Source: Pycnopodia helianthoides (Eukaryota > Echinodermata > Asteroidea > Forcipulatida > Asteriidae). Taken from it: a stretch of 64,000 nt of DNA. The stretch is from positions 12,880,953 to 12,944,952 of the forward strand of contig CM063256.1 of NCBI GenBank assembly GCA_032158295.1, in the 5' to 3' direction. Below are positions 23,051 to 35,936 of the stretch, one piece after another. Both the position numbers and the translations under genes were made by a program. Below the pieces are notes generated by a model. The model saw nothing but the letters and a program-made list of their open reading frames with translations, did not search any database and was not told where the DNA came from. Within the stretch, counting starts at the first letter, position 1, and the number at the start of each line of letters is the position of its first letter.

Positions 23051-23239
23051 TGTGCGAATCACAACTGTACAATGACTGCAATCGGATCATTTCAGCCTAC
23101 GCTCTAAATGGGTTCCGGGTCCGGTGGGGCCTGACCCAATTTAGGATCAGCATGGCCCGGAGTAGGCCTATGTGTCAAAATTACCAAGAAATTTGTTAAA
23201 ATGACGCGGAATCCGAGTTAAAATCCCATTTGAATCTGA

Positions 23240-23434
23240 GAACGCATGAAGCCTTTCTCAGGCATCTGAAAGCACACAATTCTATGCAAAAAGGGTGTTT
23301 TTTCCTTTCAATATTTTCTTACAACTTTGATGACCAATTGGGCTCAAATTTTAACAGGTTTGTGATGTTATGCATATCCCAACAAAAGATGATACCAGTC
23401 TTTGACAATTACCAAAAGTATGTCCTGCCTTTAA
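23240..23434 (+). mobile_element. Family B partial copy
   Basis: Internal ATCTGAAAGCACACAATTC through GACAATTACCAAAAGTATGT to a terminal TTTAA. The left half is missing. Confidence 0.6.
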
Positions 23435-24429
23435 AGAACTCAAAACCAAAATTAAGGACCGTGTGTTGACATGCTAAAACTTGTGCATGGGTTTTCACTA
23501 TTTTCTCCTGACTCACACAAACGGATTCAGCCCAAAATGTTCCCAGGTTCGCTACTTCATGTATAACGGTAGATCACACTTAACATGAACACTACGACTA
23601 TTGTGTCAGCTCTATATATAGTACCTTTAAAGGTCAAAGGGATACCCGAAACTAAATTATGCGTGTCACATCAACCAATGTGAACCTTGCCCAGGATCGA
23701 TCATTAATCTTCGCTTATTGAACGATGATCGGTGATAACCGAATAACCGACGAGCCCTCTATAGTATCGTTTCAGCCCGTAAATGACGCGTGTAATGCCC
23801 CCACAGCACCGATAATTAATCTTTCGGGTTATTGAATGTCGACGGATAGTTCGACGTTAACCGAATTTCCAAGTGCCTCGTTTATTATTCCAGTTCGAAC
23901 TGAGTGACTTGGGGTAACCTTCTAACACTCTCCAATCTCTCTCAATGTAAATGTCGCATCATTAGTGCATGTATAGAAGAGAACATTGTGCAAGTCATGA
24001 GGTGGTGGTAAATCATTGGTTATCGGAGAGGAGCACATTAATGTCAAGCTCTATAGTTTTCAAAATGTGGTTTCTATAAAATGTTTTGTGCTAACTCAGA
24101 TGAAGCTGCTGCTCGCGTTTTGGGAAAACGTTACGCAACGTTTTGCAATTTCAAATGATTTATTTGGCTTGTGTAGCAGGGGGAAAGGGACACTACATCG
24201 GATAAAACTACACAATTTTCTCTCCCTCAAGAACAATTTCAAACCGAAATTTCCCTGAAATTCACCTCAAGTTCCAAACCTTGTCAGATTTGAAGTTAAA
24301 ATATTAAAAGATTTCTTTTTTTGAAACTCACCATGAAACTGGATGGGCGAAAAAAAGTTGATGTTTGTTGTTTTGTTTTCAACTGATTAATAATGGCTGA
24401 ACTAGGAGTGCCGAAAAAACACCAAGTGT

Positions 24430-24515
24430 GTATACCGATGTAGAGTTACCAAAGGCTAGCTACAGTTATAGCAAGTAAAGTGACGGGTTCGAATCCTGGT
24501 TAAGTTAGTCTAAAC
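24430..24515 (+). repeat. Weak tRNA-derived SINE-like fragment
   Basis: B box GGTTCGAATCC preceded at tRNA distance by a weak A-box-like region; no cloverleaf. Confidence 0.3.
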
Positions 24516-24789
24516 TTTTCAGCATGTTAAAGTGAGGAGTTGTTTTAAGTTTGAATAAAAAATGTCCACCAGGAAAAAAAAGTAAAATTAGTCTACACTT
24601 AGTCATCTCATCAAAAGAAGATTAACAGCTTTTGGTTGGAATTAAACAAATATTTGCACGAATGACGAGGCCACTTTGCTTACAACATTACATCATTCGA
24701 TACCAAAACATCGCACAGCGAATTCTCATCAATTTTCTCTTTAATTTTGTCCACAAGATCATTTGCAAACCGTACATGTCGCTAAATAC

Positions 24790-24983
24790 CAAGTTCGCCG
24801 CGCGAGATCCGGACGGGGGGCCCGTTCCCATTACCCGCCGGCGGGTCAAGAACCGCCGTTGCCCCCGGTCCCCTGACGGGGGGAAGGTCCGTGGGGCGCC
24901 CGCTAAGATCCGCCTTGTCTTCGCAAGACTGGGCGCCGGGCCTAATGCTCGACTGTCCCACGCAATTAGGTCGCCTCCGCTCG
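24790..24983 (-). CDS. Candidate internal exon in a GC-rich island
   Basis: Acceptor gcttgtctttcag and donor CTTG|gtattt bound 194 GC-rich nucleotides in AT-rich surroundings. One frame is open throughout and reads ERRRPNCVGQSSIRPGAQSC, then a Pro/Gly-rich part ending VRISRGEL. A second frame is also open, as GC-rich DNA tends to be. No family recognised. It could instead be a CpG island or a fragment of foreign repeat. Confidence 0.3.
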
Positions 24984-25019
24984 CTGAAAGACAAGCAGCT
25001 GACATTTATAGAGCTCATA

Positions 25020-26205
25020 TTTTCTCCCCCTCTGGATTAATGTGACACTATGCAACTGGTTTATTGACCCCGTAGGCTATGCACCTTTGAGCGACCGCCA
25101 TCTTGCTTTTCTTTGGTGTCACACCACACATGATGAAAGCGAGGATGGGAGGAAAACAGTCAGTGTTCCCTCGTTTGTGTCTTACGTTGTAGTATGATTT
25201 TGCACATGATACGTGCTGCAACATAGAGTCTGGTAACAGTCCACACGGCGGCTACCATCGTACAAATATCTTGATTTTCTACTGTAGCCTTTCCATTGGA
25301 ACGAAAGTGACCAAATCGTAACTGGCTAGAAATATTATGGCCCCTTTATGAGTGCAACAAACATACATTTTGCATAACTGCGTACAATGGAAATTTGCCT
25401 ATAACTAATGTGACTCTTTCCGAATCGAATAATTAACTGCACCTTACTCTTAGACGATGTATCATTGCTTGAGCCCCCCCCCCCCCACCCACCCAGTCCT
25501 ATCATCGTACAACCTGGTCATAAAACTGTCAACTCGAAGGTGATTAGGACCAAAATGAAACCCCTTGTTTCTACGGGAGATTACTCGCATCACTCATTAA
25601 TACAGATATATTTAAGAGGATCCAGAGTTGTCAGACAGACCGTGATGGTCGGGTTGAGACCGGGGTTATAAAGTTGCTCAAGTTTGGACTAGAGTAAAAT
25701 TGATTGCTTCCTGGTCGTGGGTGCACCATTGTCGCCGTAGAGGGTGTTGTACATGCATTAATATTGTGTTATCTACAACCCTTGTTATTGGAGGGGTAGG
25801 CCTACTGTCCATTCTAATTCCCTTGCTCTCAAGAAACGTAGTATCATCAAGAAATGACACAATGTCGTTTTGGGAAAGAGTACATTCATTCTATAGTTTA
25901 AGCAATAAATCGATTGTTATTCTTTCCAAACATTAAATGTTTGTTGTCAAGAAATCACACAATAAAGGGATGGTAGGACAGGACTTGATATGCCCACTGT
26001 AAGCGCAGAATTCCACGGTAAGCAGATCCATGAAATCGGGTCCTGCAGTCTAGTGGTTTTTCCCAAAACTCATATACTTAAATTCCAAACTTCTTAGCAA
26101 ATCTACATTTTTTTCATTGTATAGTGAAAAGAAAGAAACAGTTTTCAGGGCTTGTAAAAAAAGATTAGTTCAATGAGAGTGCCCAGCGAACGAGACCTGT
26201 GGCCT
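25020..26205. other. No gene recognised
   Basis: Ordinary AT-rich sequence. A C-run and CCACCC stretch occur near 25472-25495. Confidence 0.4.
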
Positions 26206-26401
26206 TGGCCCAGTTTCACAGAGCTGCTTAAGCAGAGAATTATGCTTAGAAACTTTCCGCTAAGCACAAATACCAGGGATACCAGTCACAGATTGTACAT
26301 ATGACATGGTACTTTGGTTTGTAACCTTATTCTGGTAAGCAACATTTGTTGGTGCTTAGCTACTTTTTGTGCTTAAGCAGCTCTATGAAATTGGGCCCTG
26401 G
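26206..26401. mobile_element. Family A inverted-repeat element
   Basis: TGGCCCAGTTTCACAGAGCT to AGCTCTATGAAATTGGGCCC. Confidence 0.8.
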
Positions 26402-27546
26402 TCGGGATTCCTGCATGTCAGCATGAAGCGGCATATGCACTCATAATTCTACTTGTAACCAAAACACCAAGTTAACATTTCGTGTGCTCACATTCCTCTT
26501 CATTCTTGAACAATTCTATCCAAACCGAGGCTGGAAGGGATGTTATTGTGGTACCCCTTTGTATGTTAGGCATCAAATTAATGATATTGTATACAGGGGA
26601 CTTGGCAAAATCATGGATGACAGAAAGGATGACGAGTTATCAATACCGGGACCGAGGGGCAGCAAGAGATGAACTCATAAAATGTGGGTTATAGTTTGTT
26701 TCCCCCTTCGTTTTACCTTCGTGCAGAGTCCAGAAAGATAGTATAATTGGATAAGTGACACTATTGGGTTGGTGTAATAAAATGAACAGCACTTAACTAT
26801 GGCAATTACATGATGTATTACTGTAGACATTTGAGACAACGTTTAAAGCTATATACACACGGCTATACAACACGAGAGGAAACATTAATCTTAACAGTTT
26901 TCCCCCCTAATCATTTCCTTTTTGCCAAATTGAGGCATCACTCGCCACCGTTGATAACTCCTAAACTAGAACTCAACCGACGCGTGACGGCACCTCAGAG
27001 AAAACCCAACAAACCACACAGCCGATGATGGCACTCTCGGTCCCCGTGTATTCCCCCGACTGCCTACGCATCCCTTTAGCCGGGGCATTCGGTGCGTCTC
27101 TACCCCGCAGATCCTTTGGGGGATGCACGGTGATGGTGTGACTGACCCCCGTGGCCTCCTCCTCCGATTGGAGTAGTTTCTGAATGACCAAGCTAGTTTG
27201 GGAATTTTTTTATTTATTATCGGTATCTTTTTTTGTGATCGATCAACTTTTGATGTGATGTTTTATCCAACAAGGTTTGGTAAAACACCCATTGTTTGTG
27301 ATGGGAGAGGTACCGAGAACACAATAATGATGCTTTGGTCTGCGTGTGGATTCGAACTGTGTGACCCAGAGTGTATAATGCAGTGTTTAAAGACAACGAC
27401 TAGTATATTGTAAAGTATAAACAGTCCATTCATCAGAAAGGTGAAAAGAAAAAACAACAACAAAAAAAAAAACAAAACAAAACCCAAAACGCGACACAAT
27501 GACGAACATCGAAGGACCACTGTCAAATGTAATAACTAATATTATC
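26402..27546. other. No gene recognised
   Basis: Short open frames only. 27000-27170 is somewhat GC-richer. No family match. Confidence 0.4.
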
Positions 27547-28419
27547 GCACAGGCGAATCGATTAAATTGTTGTCATTTTACAAGTTTTGCTCTATTACAA
27601 TCCACTGAACATTGAAAAGTGTTAACTGAATCGTATTTCTAGTAATAGTACTAGTAGATTATTACCGTGCGGCACTATGTGCGAGTTCATTACCCGCCAG
27701 CAAAATGGCGAAGTGGCGACACCTCCACCCTCCGGACTCGAAGCTAACAATGTACAAAATGTACAAAAGCTAATAATAGGTACAACATCAAAATGTTACT
27801 GTTACAGAAACTCTCATCCCCTTCCCCCTAAAAGAGCGAGTCCCCAACGGGGCATCCCAGCACAATCAACAGTGTCGATCGCGCCAATCGAGTCAAAAAA
27901 ATCAAACAAGCCACTCTCCCCCCCCCCCCTCGAAACCAAACCCCTCGTTTGTCTGAAGGAAATGCGAGAGAAATATTTTCTTCTAATCGCCAACAATTCC
28001 GTCTCCACTCAACACAACGTGATCCACGTTGAAGGTGATACCATCCTTGCGAGGAATTCTAACCGATACCCGGCGTGCATCCGATCCGTCTGCAGCCATC
28101 ACGCCCCCCGGGATACCTTTCATCAGCTTCTAAAGTTTCCCCAGTTTTGATTTCTAATCCGTGATATGTCATGACTAGGCTGCTTGGAAGGAGGCCCCCC
28201 CCCCCACTCCTCTTGAGTTGCTTCGAGTCCGGAGGGTGGAGGTGTCGCCACTTCGCCATTTTGCTGGTGGGTAATGAACTCGCACACTAGTGCCGCACGG
28301 TAATAATCTACTAGTACTATTACTAGAAATACGATTCAGTTAACACTTTTCAATGTTCAGTGGATTGTAATAGAGCAAAAACTTGTAAAATGACAACAAT
28401 TTAATCGAGTCGCCTGTGC
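27547..28419. mobile_element. Foldback element with about 200-bp inverted arms
   Basis: Arms 27547-27744 and 28219-28419 are near-identical inverted copies starting GCACAGGCGA(A/C)TCGATTAAA and ending at GGACTCGAAGC. They enclose about 475 bp of C-rich sequence with an open frame but no transposase. No clear target duplication is visible. Confidence 0.85.
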
Positions 28420-29825
28420 CTTCAATTTAGCGAGAGCATTGTTTCGTTATATAACATAACAAAGTACCGAAATATAGTCAGACACCCTTTTCATAAATTA
28501 TAGAAAGGCTATCAGTGTTATTGTGTTACACAGGGAATCAGACAATATAGGCTGCAGTGTGATAAAAGGTCTTTACTATAGCGCTTATTTTATATGTACA
28601 CTAAAAAAAGGGTCATATTTACAGCATGTGTCCTCCCAGCCTCGGTTTGAGTATACTAATTTGAAGGAGTTGAAATCAATATGGCCATACCATTCTTATA
28701 TGTCTATTATCGCACTGTGAATACATTTTGACAGCAAAATCAACAGCCATAATGGCGTGTCCGTGCTTTCCCGATCATTTCCTTCGATTAAGCCAGCGCC
28801 CTTGTTACCTAAATATTACCAGTTAGCTTACACATTGCGGTTTAAACTGGGTGTGGGGACGAAGTTGCGTTGCCGCACGTACGGGCCCGGGACGGGGGCT
28901 CGGTACGTGATGTGGCTCGGTGAAGGACAGATCACGGGCCGACGATCAAAACAACTACTTCAACCTAGTTTGTGAAACTTCTCTCTCCAGCTATAGGAGT
29001 TCTGTATTACAATGACGTCATAGAAGAAAGTAAATCGAAAGTCATGAAAAGATAGTAAAAAACATTGTGACAATGCTCTATTTGTTTTTAATGTGCAACA
29101 CTCTATTTTACAATGGCACAAAAAGGTCAACCTTTTTCATGTTTGCTTTCAACTGGTCAAAAAATACATCAGGCAATATCTGGAAAAGTTGTAAACAGTA
29201 TATATAGTGATATTTCGTGAGGCCTGGCAAGAGTAAACCATTTCTCACTAATTAATTTAGTAATTTAGAAATGTACATAACAAAATATATAATATACAAA
29301 AATCATTGTAAATAATATGTGCTTCAGAAAACGGTCTGCAATTGTATTTTAATGTCATTTTAAGCAAGAGAGCAGAGGCACTTTCTTTTGCATCCTTGTC
29401 TAATAGCAATAATATTACAAAATCAAATATAATCGAATCAAAAACGTCTATATCTTTTAGATTATGGTTTAAGGCAAGAAAATAAAACCGGTTTCATTTT
29501 TCTCTCTCACTATGACAGCAGATACGATTGACTGTTCAAATGACAAAAATCTGAAATAACTTTAAAATGACTCTTCGAACTCATCCTCTGCTACGGTTGC
29601 TATTTATTAAAACTTAATGTAACGCCCCCACATTAATTTGGAGTATATTGTACAGGGGTTTGCCAAATCAAGTTAAAACAAACCGGCCAGTATACCCTTT
29701 GGATCCAAAACAAAAAGGTCATATTTCTTTCTTTAAAAAAATTAGTAACAAAAACTAGACTTAAGGCTTTATAGAGCAATGGAACCCGTCAGATCGGTCG
29801 AGTGTAGCGGAGTGACGGGACCTAC
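28420..29825. other. No confirmed gene
   Basis: AT-rich except for a GC-rich block at 28840-28950, where minus-strand frames stay open before AATGT|gtaagc, a possible donor. Confidence 0.3.
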
Positions 29826-29902
29826 GGGATACCGGCTTGTTGGACGGTAAGGCCCGGAGGCAGCACGGCACACATCAAGCGGATGCCGTACGCTCTCGAC
29901 TC
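29826..29902 (-). CDS. Candidate small exon of unknown gene
   Basis: Acceptor tactttgttccag|GA and donor TCCC|gtaggt (alternative AGCCG|gtatcc) bound an open frame VESVRHPLDVCRAASGPYRP, then TSRYP. Locally GC-rich. Same strand as the candidates at 24.8 and 15.5 kb. Another GC-rich open stretch at about 28840-28950 lies between them. Confidence 0.22.
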
Positions 29903-30674
29903 CTGGAACAAAGTAAAGCCAGCACATCAACTCTGATGCGTAAAATATGATTAATATTCCGGAAAACAAATAATGACACCTCTATAATACATTTGAAATG
30001 CCTTGTTTATTTTACAGTGAATGTAAAAACAGGCATTCTAATTTGGTACTGACTTGTAAACAAATTTTGATTTTCATCCGTAAGATGGTAACTGTAGGAA
30101 GCATCCTGCGAAATGTCCCCAGTGTTTAGAAATAAATAAAAGTGTGCCGACAAAATTAAAATCTTCAAAGATCGCCTTTAGGCAACCTTTTGAGATTCTA
30201 TATTTTTCATGGTGTACATTTGTGAATGCCGCGGCCAGAGATGCGGTTTCTATACTCGCGTCACCTTGCTACACACGTGGATGTATTCGACGTTCTTGAT
30301 GAAAACACAGTGACCGTTTTATCTTGCTGTTTTCTCAATAAGTTCAAACTGTATTCAGATGAAAGTTTCACATGTGAATTTTATTGTATCTGTATTAATA
30401 ATTTGGCCTATAAATTAGCAACTGGTTGACAAAAACCAAATGACTCTTCTCTTTAAAGAAAAGATTACAGCAAAAGCGAGTAGCAATTTAACGTAAAAAC
30501 TGGTCCAGAAGGAATGATGACTATCACCATATTATAATAGAACAACTTATTGAAAGTGTTGAATCCATATTCAAGTAAACCTATTTCTTTATTAAAAAAA
30601 AATCCTTTTTTAAATTGTTAAAAGAGATCTTTAAACCATATTGGGAGCAGTCGTATCCCGCCACGCACCCTAGC

Positions 30675-31055
30675 TTAAAAGGAACATTACAGAATTGGTT
30701 TTGCTAACAAAAACAGTTGCTGGCAGTGTAAGCACTTTATGTAATCCACCATATACATAAACTGACAAACTTGTAGAAGTTTGAGATCGATCGGCCATCT
30801 GGGTCACGAGAAAATAGTGAAAAACCGATTACACATTTTGCATGAAATCATATAGATCAACAAATGATAAATTGCTCACTGAGCGATACACCAATCGAAC
30901 AAGTTTTATTATTGCTCATCAATATGGCATTCAGACAGATATTCGAGGATGTTTTCTTACTATCATCATCATTAGACCGTGTAAGTTTTATGTTAAATTG
31001 TGATCAAAGTATATTTTACAAGTTTTTTTGTCTACCATCTGTAATGTTCCTTTAA
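30675..31055 (+). mobile_element. Family C TTAA element, decayed
   Basis: TTAAAAGGAACATTACAGAA to GTAATGTTCCTTTAA. Internal GATCGATCGGCCATCTGGGT matches other C copies. Confidence 0.85.
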
Positions 31056-31079
31056 CATTGCTGACTCGATACACCGGTC

Positions 31080-31640
31080 ACCCACACTTAAGCCTTCCAG
31101 GGACATCGGTCCCTCATGCGTTCACCAACTTCTCTTTGTTACTCTCTTCCACATCATATAAAAACTGCTATAGAACTGAAACCTAAATCAACCCCTTGTG
31201 ATACCCGGGTTCGTTCAATGAATTGCCTTTATTGCTATAAAATTCTTTAGTTAACTTTCAAAGCTCAAACATGTCAATCTCCTGCTTATTTATCTGAACT
31301 TGTTCACCATTACTCCCCTGCTAGGACTTTACGTTCATCACAACAATCATTGCTTACCACTACTACTAGGGCTTCTTCCATTTTTTATGGTCAAAGATCA
31401 TTTTCTTACGCCGCTCCATTTCTTTGGAATAGTCTTCCTGTGCATATTCTCCAGGCTAGTTCTTTACATTGTTTTAAGTCTCTGTTAAAAACTCATTTGT
31501 TTGAATGTGCTTATTTGTACTCTGCTTACTAGTAATGTTTCTTTCACTTATTGTATATTTTATTGCTCTCTTATGCGCTTAGAGGCTTCTGCATTAGGCG
31601 CTTTACAAAATGTCTTAATTATTATTATTATTATTATTAA
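31080..31640 (+). mobile_element. 5'-truncated LINE 3' end (CR1/L2-like) with (ATT)n tail
   Basis: Decayed frames on the plus strand give LVHHYSPARTLRSSQQS, then SYAAPFLWNSLPVHI and FKSLLKTHLF, the typical C-terminus of CR1/L2-type ORF2 (APxLWNSLP...FKxxLKTHLF). A short 3' UTR ends in an ATT microsatellite at 31617-31640, as expected for this LINE group. Family C ends just upstream (31055). Confidence 0.75.
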
Positions 31641-31966
31641 AGCTCCACTGAGACTTTTCAAAACCGGTTACTCACATTGGGAAAATGTCAGAAAATGTAA
31701 CAAATGTTGTGTGTCTTGTATATATCTTACATGACACATTTTTCTGGATCTCATCTTTGGTGATAGGTCTATAGGTCTACCCTAACTTCTATGGGGATAA
31801 CAGTTATTAAACCTTTTCAGTAAGATAATTACAGCCCAAGGAATCTCAAAAGCACATCAAAAACGTAACGTGAGTAACTGTGGAATTGCCCTTAAATTCA
31901 ATGCAAAATTCTCTATTTCATTCTCAAGTCTTTGCTATTCTACCCCTGTACGTTTATCCTCAACCC

Positions 31967-32211
31967 AGGGCCCAATTTCATAGAGCTGCTTAGCACAAAA
32001 ATTTGCTTAGCATGAGATTTTTGCCTCGATAAAAACAGGATTACCAGCCAAATTTCCACGTGATTTTCAGGATAAGCAAACACCAGCTGAATACCATTAA
32101 CATGCAATATGCAACAAATGGAAATTTGGTTGGTAATCCTGTTTTTATCAAGGAAGAAATTTTATGCTAAGCATATTTTCGTGCTTAGCAGCTCTATGAA
32201 ATTGGGCCCTG
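31967..32211. mobile_element. Family A inverted-repeat element
   Basis: GGGCCCAATTTCATAGAGCT to the exact reverse, 245 bp. Confidence 0.85.
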
Positions 32212-32320
32212 TGAGTTGGGTATCGCCAACTTCACCTTCTATATGGCCATACAGATATAGATTGGAGCCAAGACACTGTGCTATGTTGAGGGTTGACCAG
32301 CTATATGAGTTGTTACTACA

Positions 32321-32516
32321 AGGGCCCAATTTCACAGAGCTGCTTAAGCACAAAAAGGAGCTAAGCACAACGACATGATGCTTACCAGATTAAGATCACC
32401 AGCTAAACTACCATGTCACATGTACAAATTGTGGCTGGTGCCCTGCCCATTTTTGCTAAGCAGACAATTGTTAGGCAATACTTTCTGCTTAAGCAGCTCT
32501 GTGAAATTGGGCCCAG
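32321..32516. mobile_element. Family A inverted-repeat element
   Basis: GGGCCCAATTTCACAGAGCT to AGCTCTGTGAAATTGGGCCC, 110 bp after the previous copy. Confidence 0.85.
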
Positions 32517-33218
32517 GTAAGGCCTGTACGAGTTTGACAGCAGACACGGAAAAAGGGGTTAAGTTCATGTAGCAAAAGTTCAATCAAGCTAGCTCGTTTT
32601 ATATTTTTCTCTCTAAATATTAGGCATACTTTTTTTGACTGAAGGTCTCAGGGGCTTGTCCAATTTGTTTTGTTGTTGGTTTACGTTGATTGAACCATGG
32701 AGATTTTCTACCTCCATGATGCACTTATCGATTTCTTAAAAATGATTGGTGCTGTTCCCTTCCACCCTCGGTTTGGTTTCATCGAAATGAATGGGGGAAA
32801 AATACATACCCCCTCCCCAGAAAACACCCCCCAAACCCAAAACAAAACACGGTGTTCGTTCTTAGATACACAATGCATTGTTCCCCAAATGCCGACTAAT
32901 ACTGCTGTGTGCTTTTTAAAGAGTTAAAACAAGAAGAAGCCAGGCCTCGTAGTGAGAGCCAGCCCTATTGCTTACATGAAGTTCAAGGATACCAACCACG
33001 ATGGGCACGTATAGCATTTCATACAGATTCTATAACTTAAAGGTCAGGGCTCGAATTTCAAGAAATGATCTGACAACAAGTATTTTGTAGCTCAGAACTT
33101 GAACTGAACTCAACTGAACCAGAAATGTATTTTTTACAAAATCGAATATGTTTCTTTGTTTTCCATATTTTTTTTATTTGCTCAACCTTTTGGTAAATGT
33201 TTTTCGACTCATATAATA

Positions 33219-33575
33219 TTAAAGGAAAATTACAGAATTGGTTTTTGCTAACAAAACAGTTGCTTGCAGTGTTGAGCATTTTATGTAATCCACCATATAC
33301 ATAAACTGACAAACCTGTAGAAGTTTGAGATCGATCGGCCATCTGGGTCACGAGAAAATGGTGAAAAACCGATTACACATTTGCATGAAATCATAGATTC
33401 AACAAATGAATAAAACGTTCACTGAGCGATAAACTCCAATCGGAAAATTAGTTTATCCATTTCTCATCAAATATGGCATTTCAGACAGAAATATTTCAAG
33501 GGATGTTTTCTACTACCATCATCATCATTGTATTTTACAAGTTTTTTTCTTACCAATTATGTAATGTCCCTTTAA
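33219..33575 (+). mobile_element. Family C TTAA element
   Basis: TTAAAGGAAAATTACAGAAT to TGTAATGTCCCTTTAA. Lacks a short segment near the right end compared with 42043-42437. Confidence 0.85.
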
Positions 33576-33712
33576 ATAATCACAACAAGAAGTAACTGGT
33601 CTACAATGTTGGTGAGAATGTTTCCGAGCATTACTACAAACTAGCTTCAATTTTTCTTTTGTACGAGTTGTGTGTTATAAGGTCACCGATAGAGGGTATT
33701 TTGTCTTTGCAG

Positions 33713-33849
33713 GTGTGAGCCGTTCGCCGCCTCGCGAACAGGCTCTGTCCCGCGGCGGCTACACGGTCTCGCACGGCGCGCCAAGATCAAGGGTTACTGG
33801 TACCGGACGCTGTACAGCGGCCATCAGGTGTCGATGCCCCATCGGTCAG
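33713..33849 (+). CDS. Orphan candidate exon, plus strand
   Basis: The sequence ttttgtctttgcag precedes, and GGTCAG|gtgcgt follows, a 137-nt GC-rich block. From 33714 the frame reads CEPFAASRTGSVPRRLHG, then AKIKGYWYRTLYSGHQVSM and PHRS, with a protein-like aromatic cluster. A second frame is also open. Flanking sequence is AT-rich and shows no other exon I can connect. No family recognised. Confidence 0.35.
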
Positions 33850-35394
33850 GTGCGTGTACACTAAACAACTCTCGATCTGGCCAGGGTGACCCACGCTATC
33901 ATGTGTGGTCTGAGGCCACTTATGGTCATTGTCTCCGGCTATTGTACGGTTAATTTATAAGGTCATGAAAACAAAGCCCCTTCATAAATCTTGCCTGAGT
34001 AGGAATTAAATGCAACGAGTCAATTTACAAGTTTTTATTGTCAATTAATAAGCCTAAACTGTATTAGAGTTACACGATGCTTTGCTTAGCTTTTTTTCAA
34101 AGATTGGACGTCTTTATAATGCAGATCAACAGTTCGATGATAATTGATTTTGTTTATTAATAGTGTATTTTATTGTTTACAGTTTTAGAATCAATTAATC
34201 ATAAAGTCAAGCACCAGATAAAAGGAGTATGGAATCATCTGGTATCAGAAAGTATAGAATGAGCAGAATTTACTGAAAAAGAAAACTTTTTCAGTTCAGA
34301 AAGTTCAGACACTTTGTTTTCTCCAAACAAAACCGTGTAAGCAAAAGAGCTGAAGAGCAAATTAGTCAGACCTCATATTGGTGCGATGTAAATCAGTACA
34401 CCATACTGCTTGGGTACCTTCTTGGAACACGACCAAGATGGCAGCATGCATGATAAAGGTGCATACTACGGAGTCCCTGCAGTGCCTTTTCCCCAAACCT
34501 CAGCCTGGGCTCGGGCTCCGTCATCCTATTTGAAGCCGTGTGAAGTTTGCTTACGGTGTTTCAAACAATCCAAACGGAGCCCGGACCCTGAGACGGAGCC
34601 GAAGCCGAAGCCGAAGCCGAGGTTTGGAGAAAAAAAAAATTCCCCAGACTGTCATTTTGTCCAATAATAACACGCCGCGTTCCTTTCAATTCCACTCATT
34701 TCTAGTACTTACACATCATTAATCACCGTGCGGGACCTTTATGTTAAGATTGTTTAATGTTTATGATATACAAAAGCCCCCCCCTTTTTTAATGGCGCTA
34801 TAATGATGTGTCTGTCTAAACAGTTTGATCAATTCTCGAGGGGAGAAAGCGCCAGATTTAATGGGGGAGACGGAGCAATTATTTCCCACCGTCAATGTTT
34901 GAGTCTGACCTAATAATCCATGCGTCAATTCCCGCACTTCTCTTGGCCGCCATGTTGGTCCACTAACCGATTTAAAGGGACGGTATATGTACTGCAATGG
35001 TTTCAACATAAAAAAAACTTAACTCCTGCCAAACCTCCATGCGATAAAAATATAAATTGGAAATCGATGTTGGATCTTTTTTTTTGCGGCGAGTTCAAAA
35101 GGAACATTTGGTTCTAGCTGGAACCTTTGTTCTGGCTGATGGGTGGTGTTGAGTTGTATTTAAAAGTGCATCTCACCTTGAGAGCTAGACCCCCCCCCTC
35201 CCCCTGTCACGTGGACATTGTCAGGTTCCCCGTATACTCGTATCTAAATTACTTACATCTAGAGTGCTAAACCAAATCATACACAACAAAGATACCAGAC
35301 TAATCGACCCCTCTTTGGTCGCATGGACAAAGAACATAATATTACTGCACCGTGATGACGAGTCTATACATCTGTTTGGGTGGTTCATTCCCAC
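33850..35394. other. No gene recognised
   Basis: Includes a short foldback-like GGCTCGGGCTCCG / CGGAGCCGAAGCCGAAGCC stretch at about 34500-34620, and otherwise AT-rich sequence. Confidence 0.4.
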
Positions 35395-35761
35395 TTAAAG
35401 ACACTGGACACCTTTGGTAATTGTCAAAGACCAGTCTTCTCACTTGGTGTATCTCAACATATGCACAAAATAACAAACCTGTGAAAATTTGAACTCAATT
35501 GGTCGTCGAAGTTGCGAGATAATAATGGAAGAAAAAACACCCTTGTCACACAAAGTTGTGTGCTTTCAGATGCTTGAGGTCTCAAAATCAATTCAAATAT
35601 TTTACTGAGAAATTACTTCCTCACGAAAACTACATTACTTCAGAGGGAGCCGTTTCTCACAATGTTTTGTACTATCAACAGCTCTCCATTGCTCGTTACC
35701 AAGGAAGTTTTTATGCTAACAATTATTTTGAGTAATTACCAATAGTGTCCAGTGCCTTTAA
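35395..35761 (+). mobile_element. Family B TTAA element
   Basis: TTAAAGACACTGGACACCTT to GTGTCCAGTGCCTTTAA; full-length reference copy. Confidence 0.9.
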
Positions 35762-35936
35762 TGGGCCTATCAGAAAGAGTATTTACTCGTCCACTTTATA
35801 CACAAAGAGCAATTTTTGTAATCGTTCTTTGAAATAAAACAAGGCCAAATCATTGGACACAGTCCACAATCACACGGCTACGACCTCAGTGTGATAATTA
35901 ATGACATTCATTCATTCATCACTGCAGTAAACTAAC
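35762..35936 (+). repeat. 175-bp block duplicated at 49706-49881
   Basis: AATGGGCCTATCAGAAAGAG to CACTGCAGTAAACTAAC is present almost identically, inverted, at 49706-49881. A broken B end (35937-35996) follows. Confidence 0.85.

Noticed and set aside
24790..24983. Ribosomal DNA fragment
   Set aside because: GC-rich and rDNA-spacer-like at first sight, but I recognise no conserved 18S, 5.8S or 28S core.
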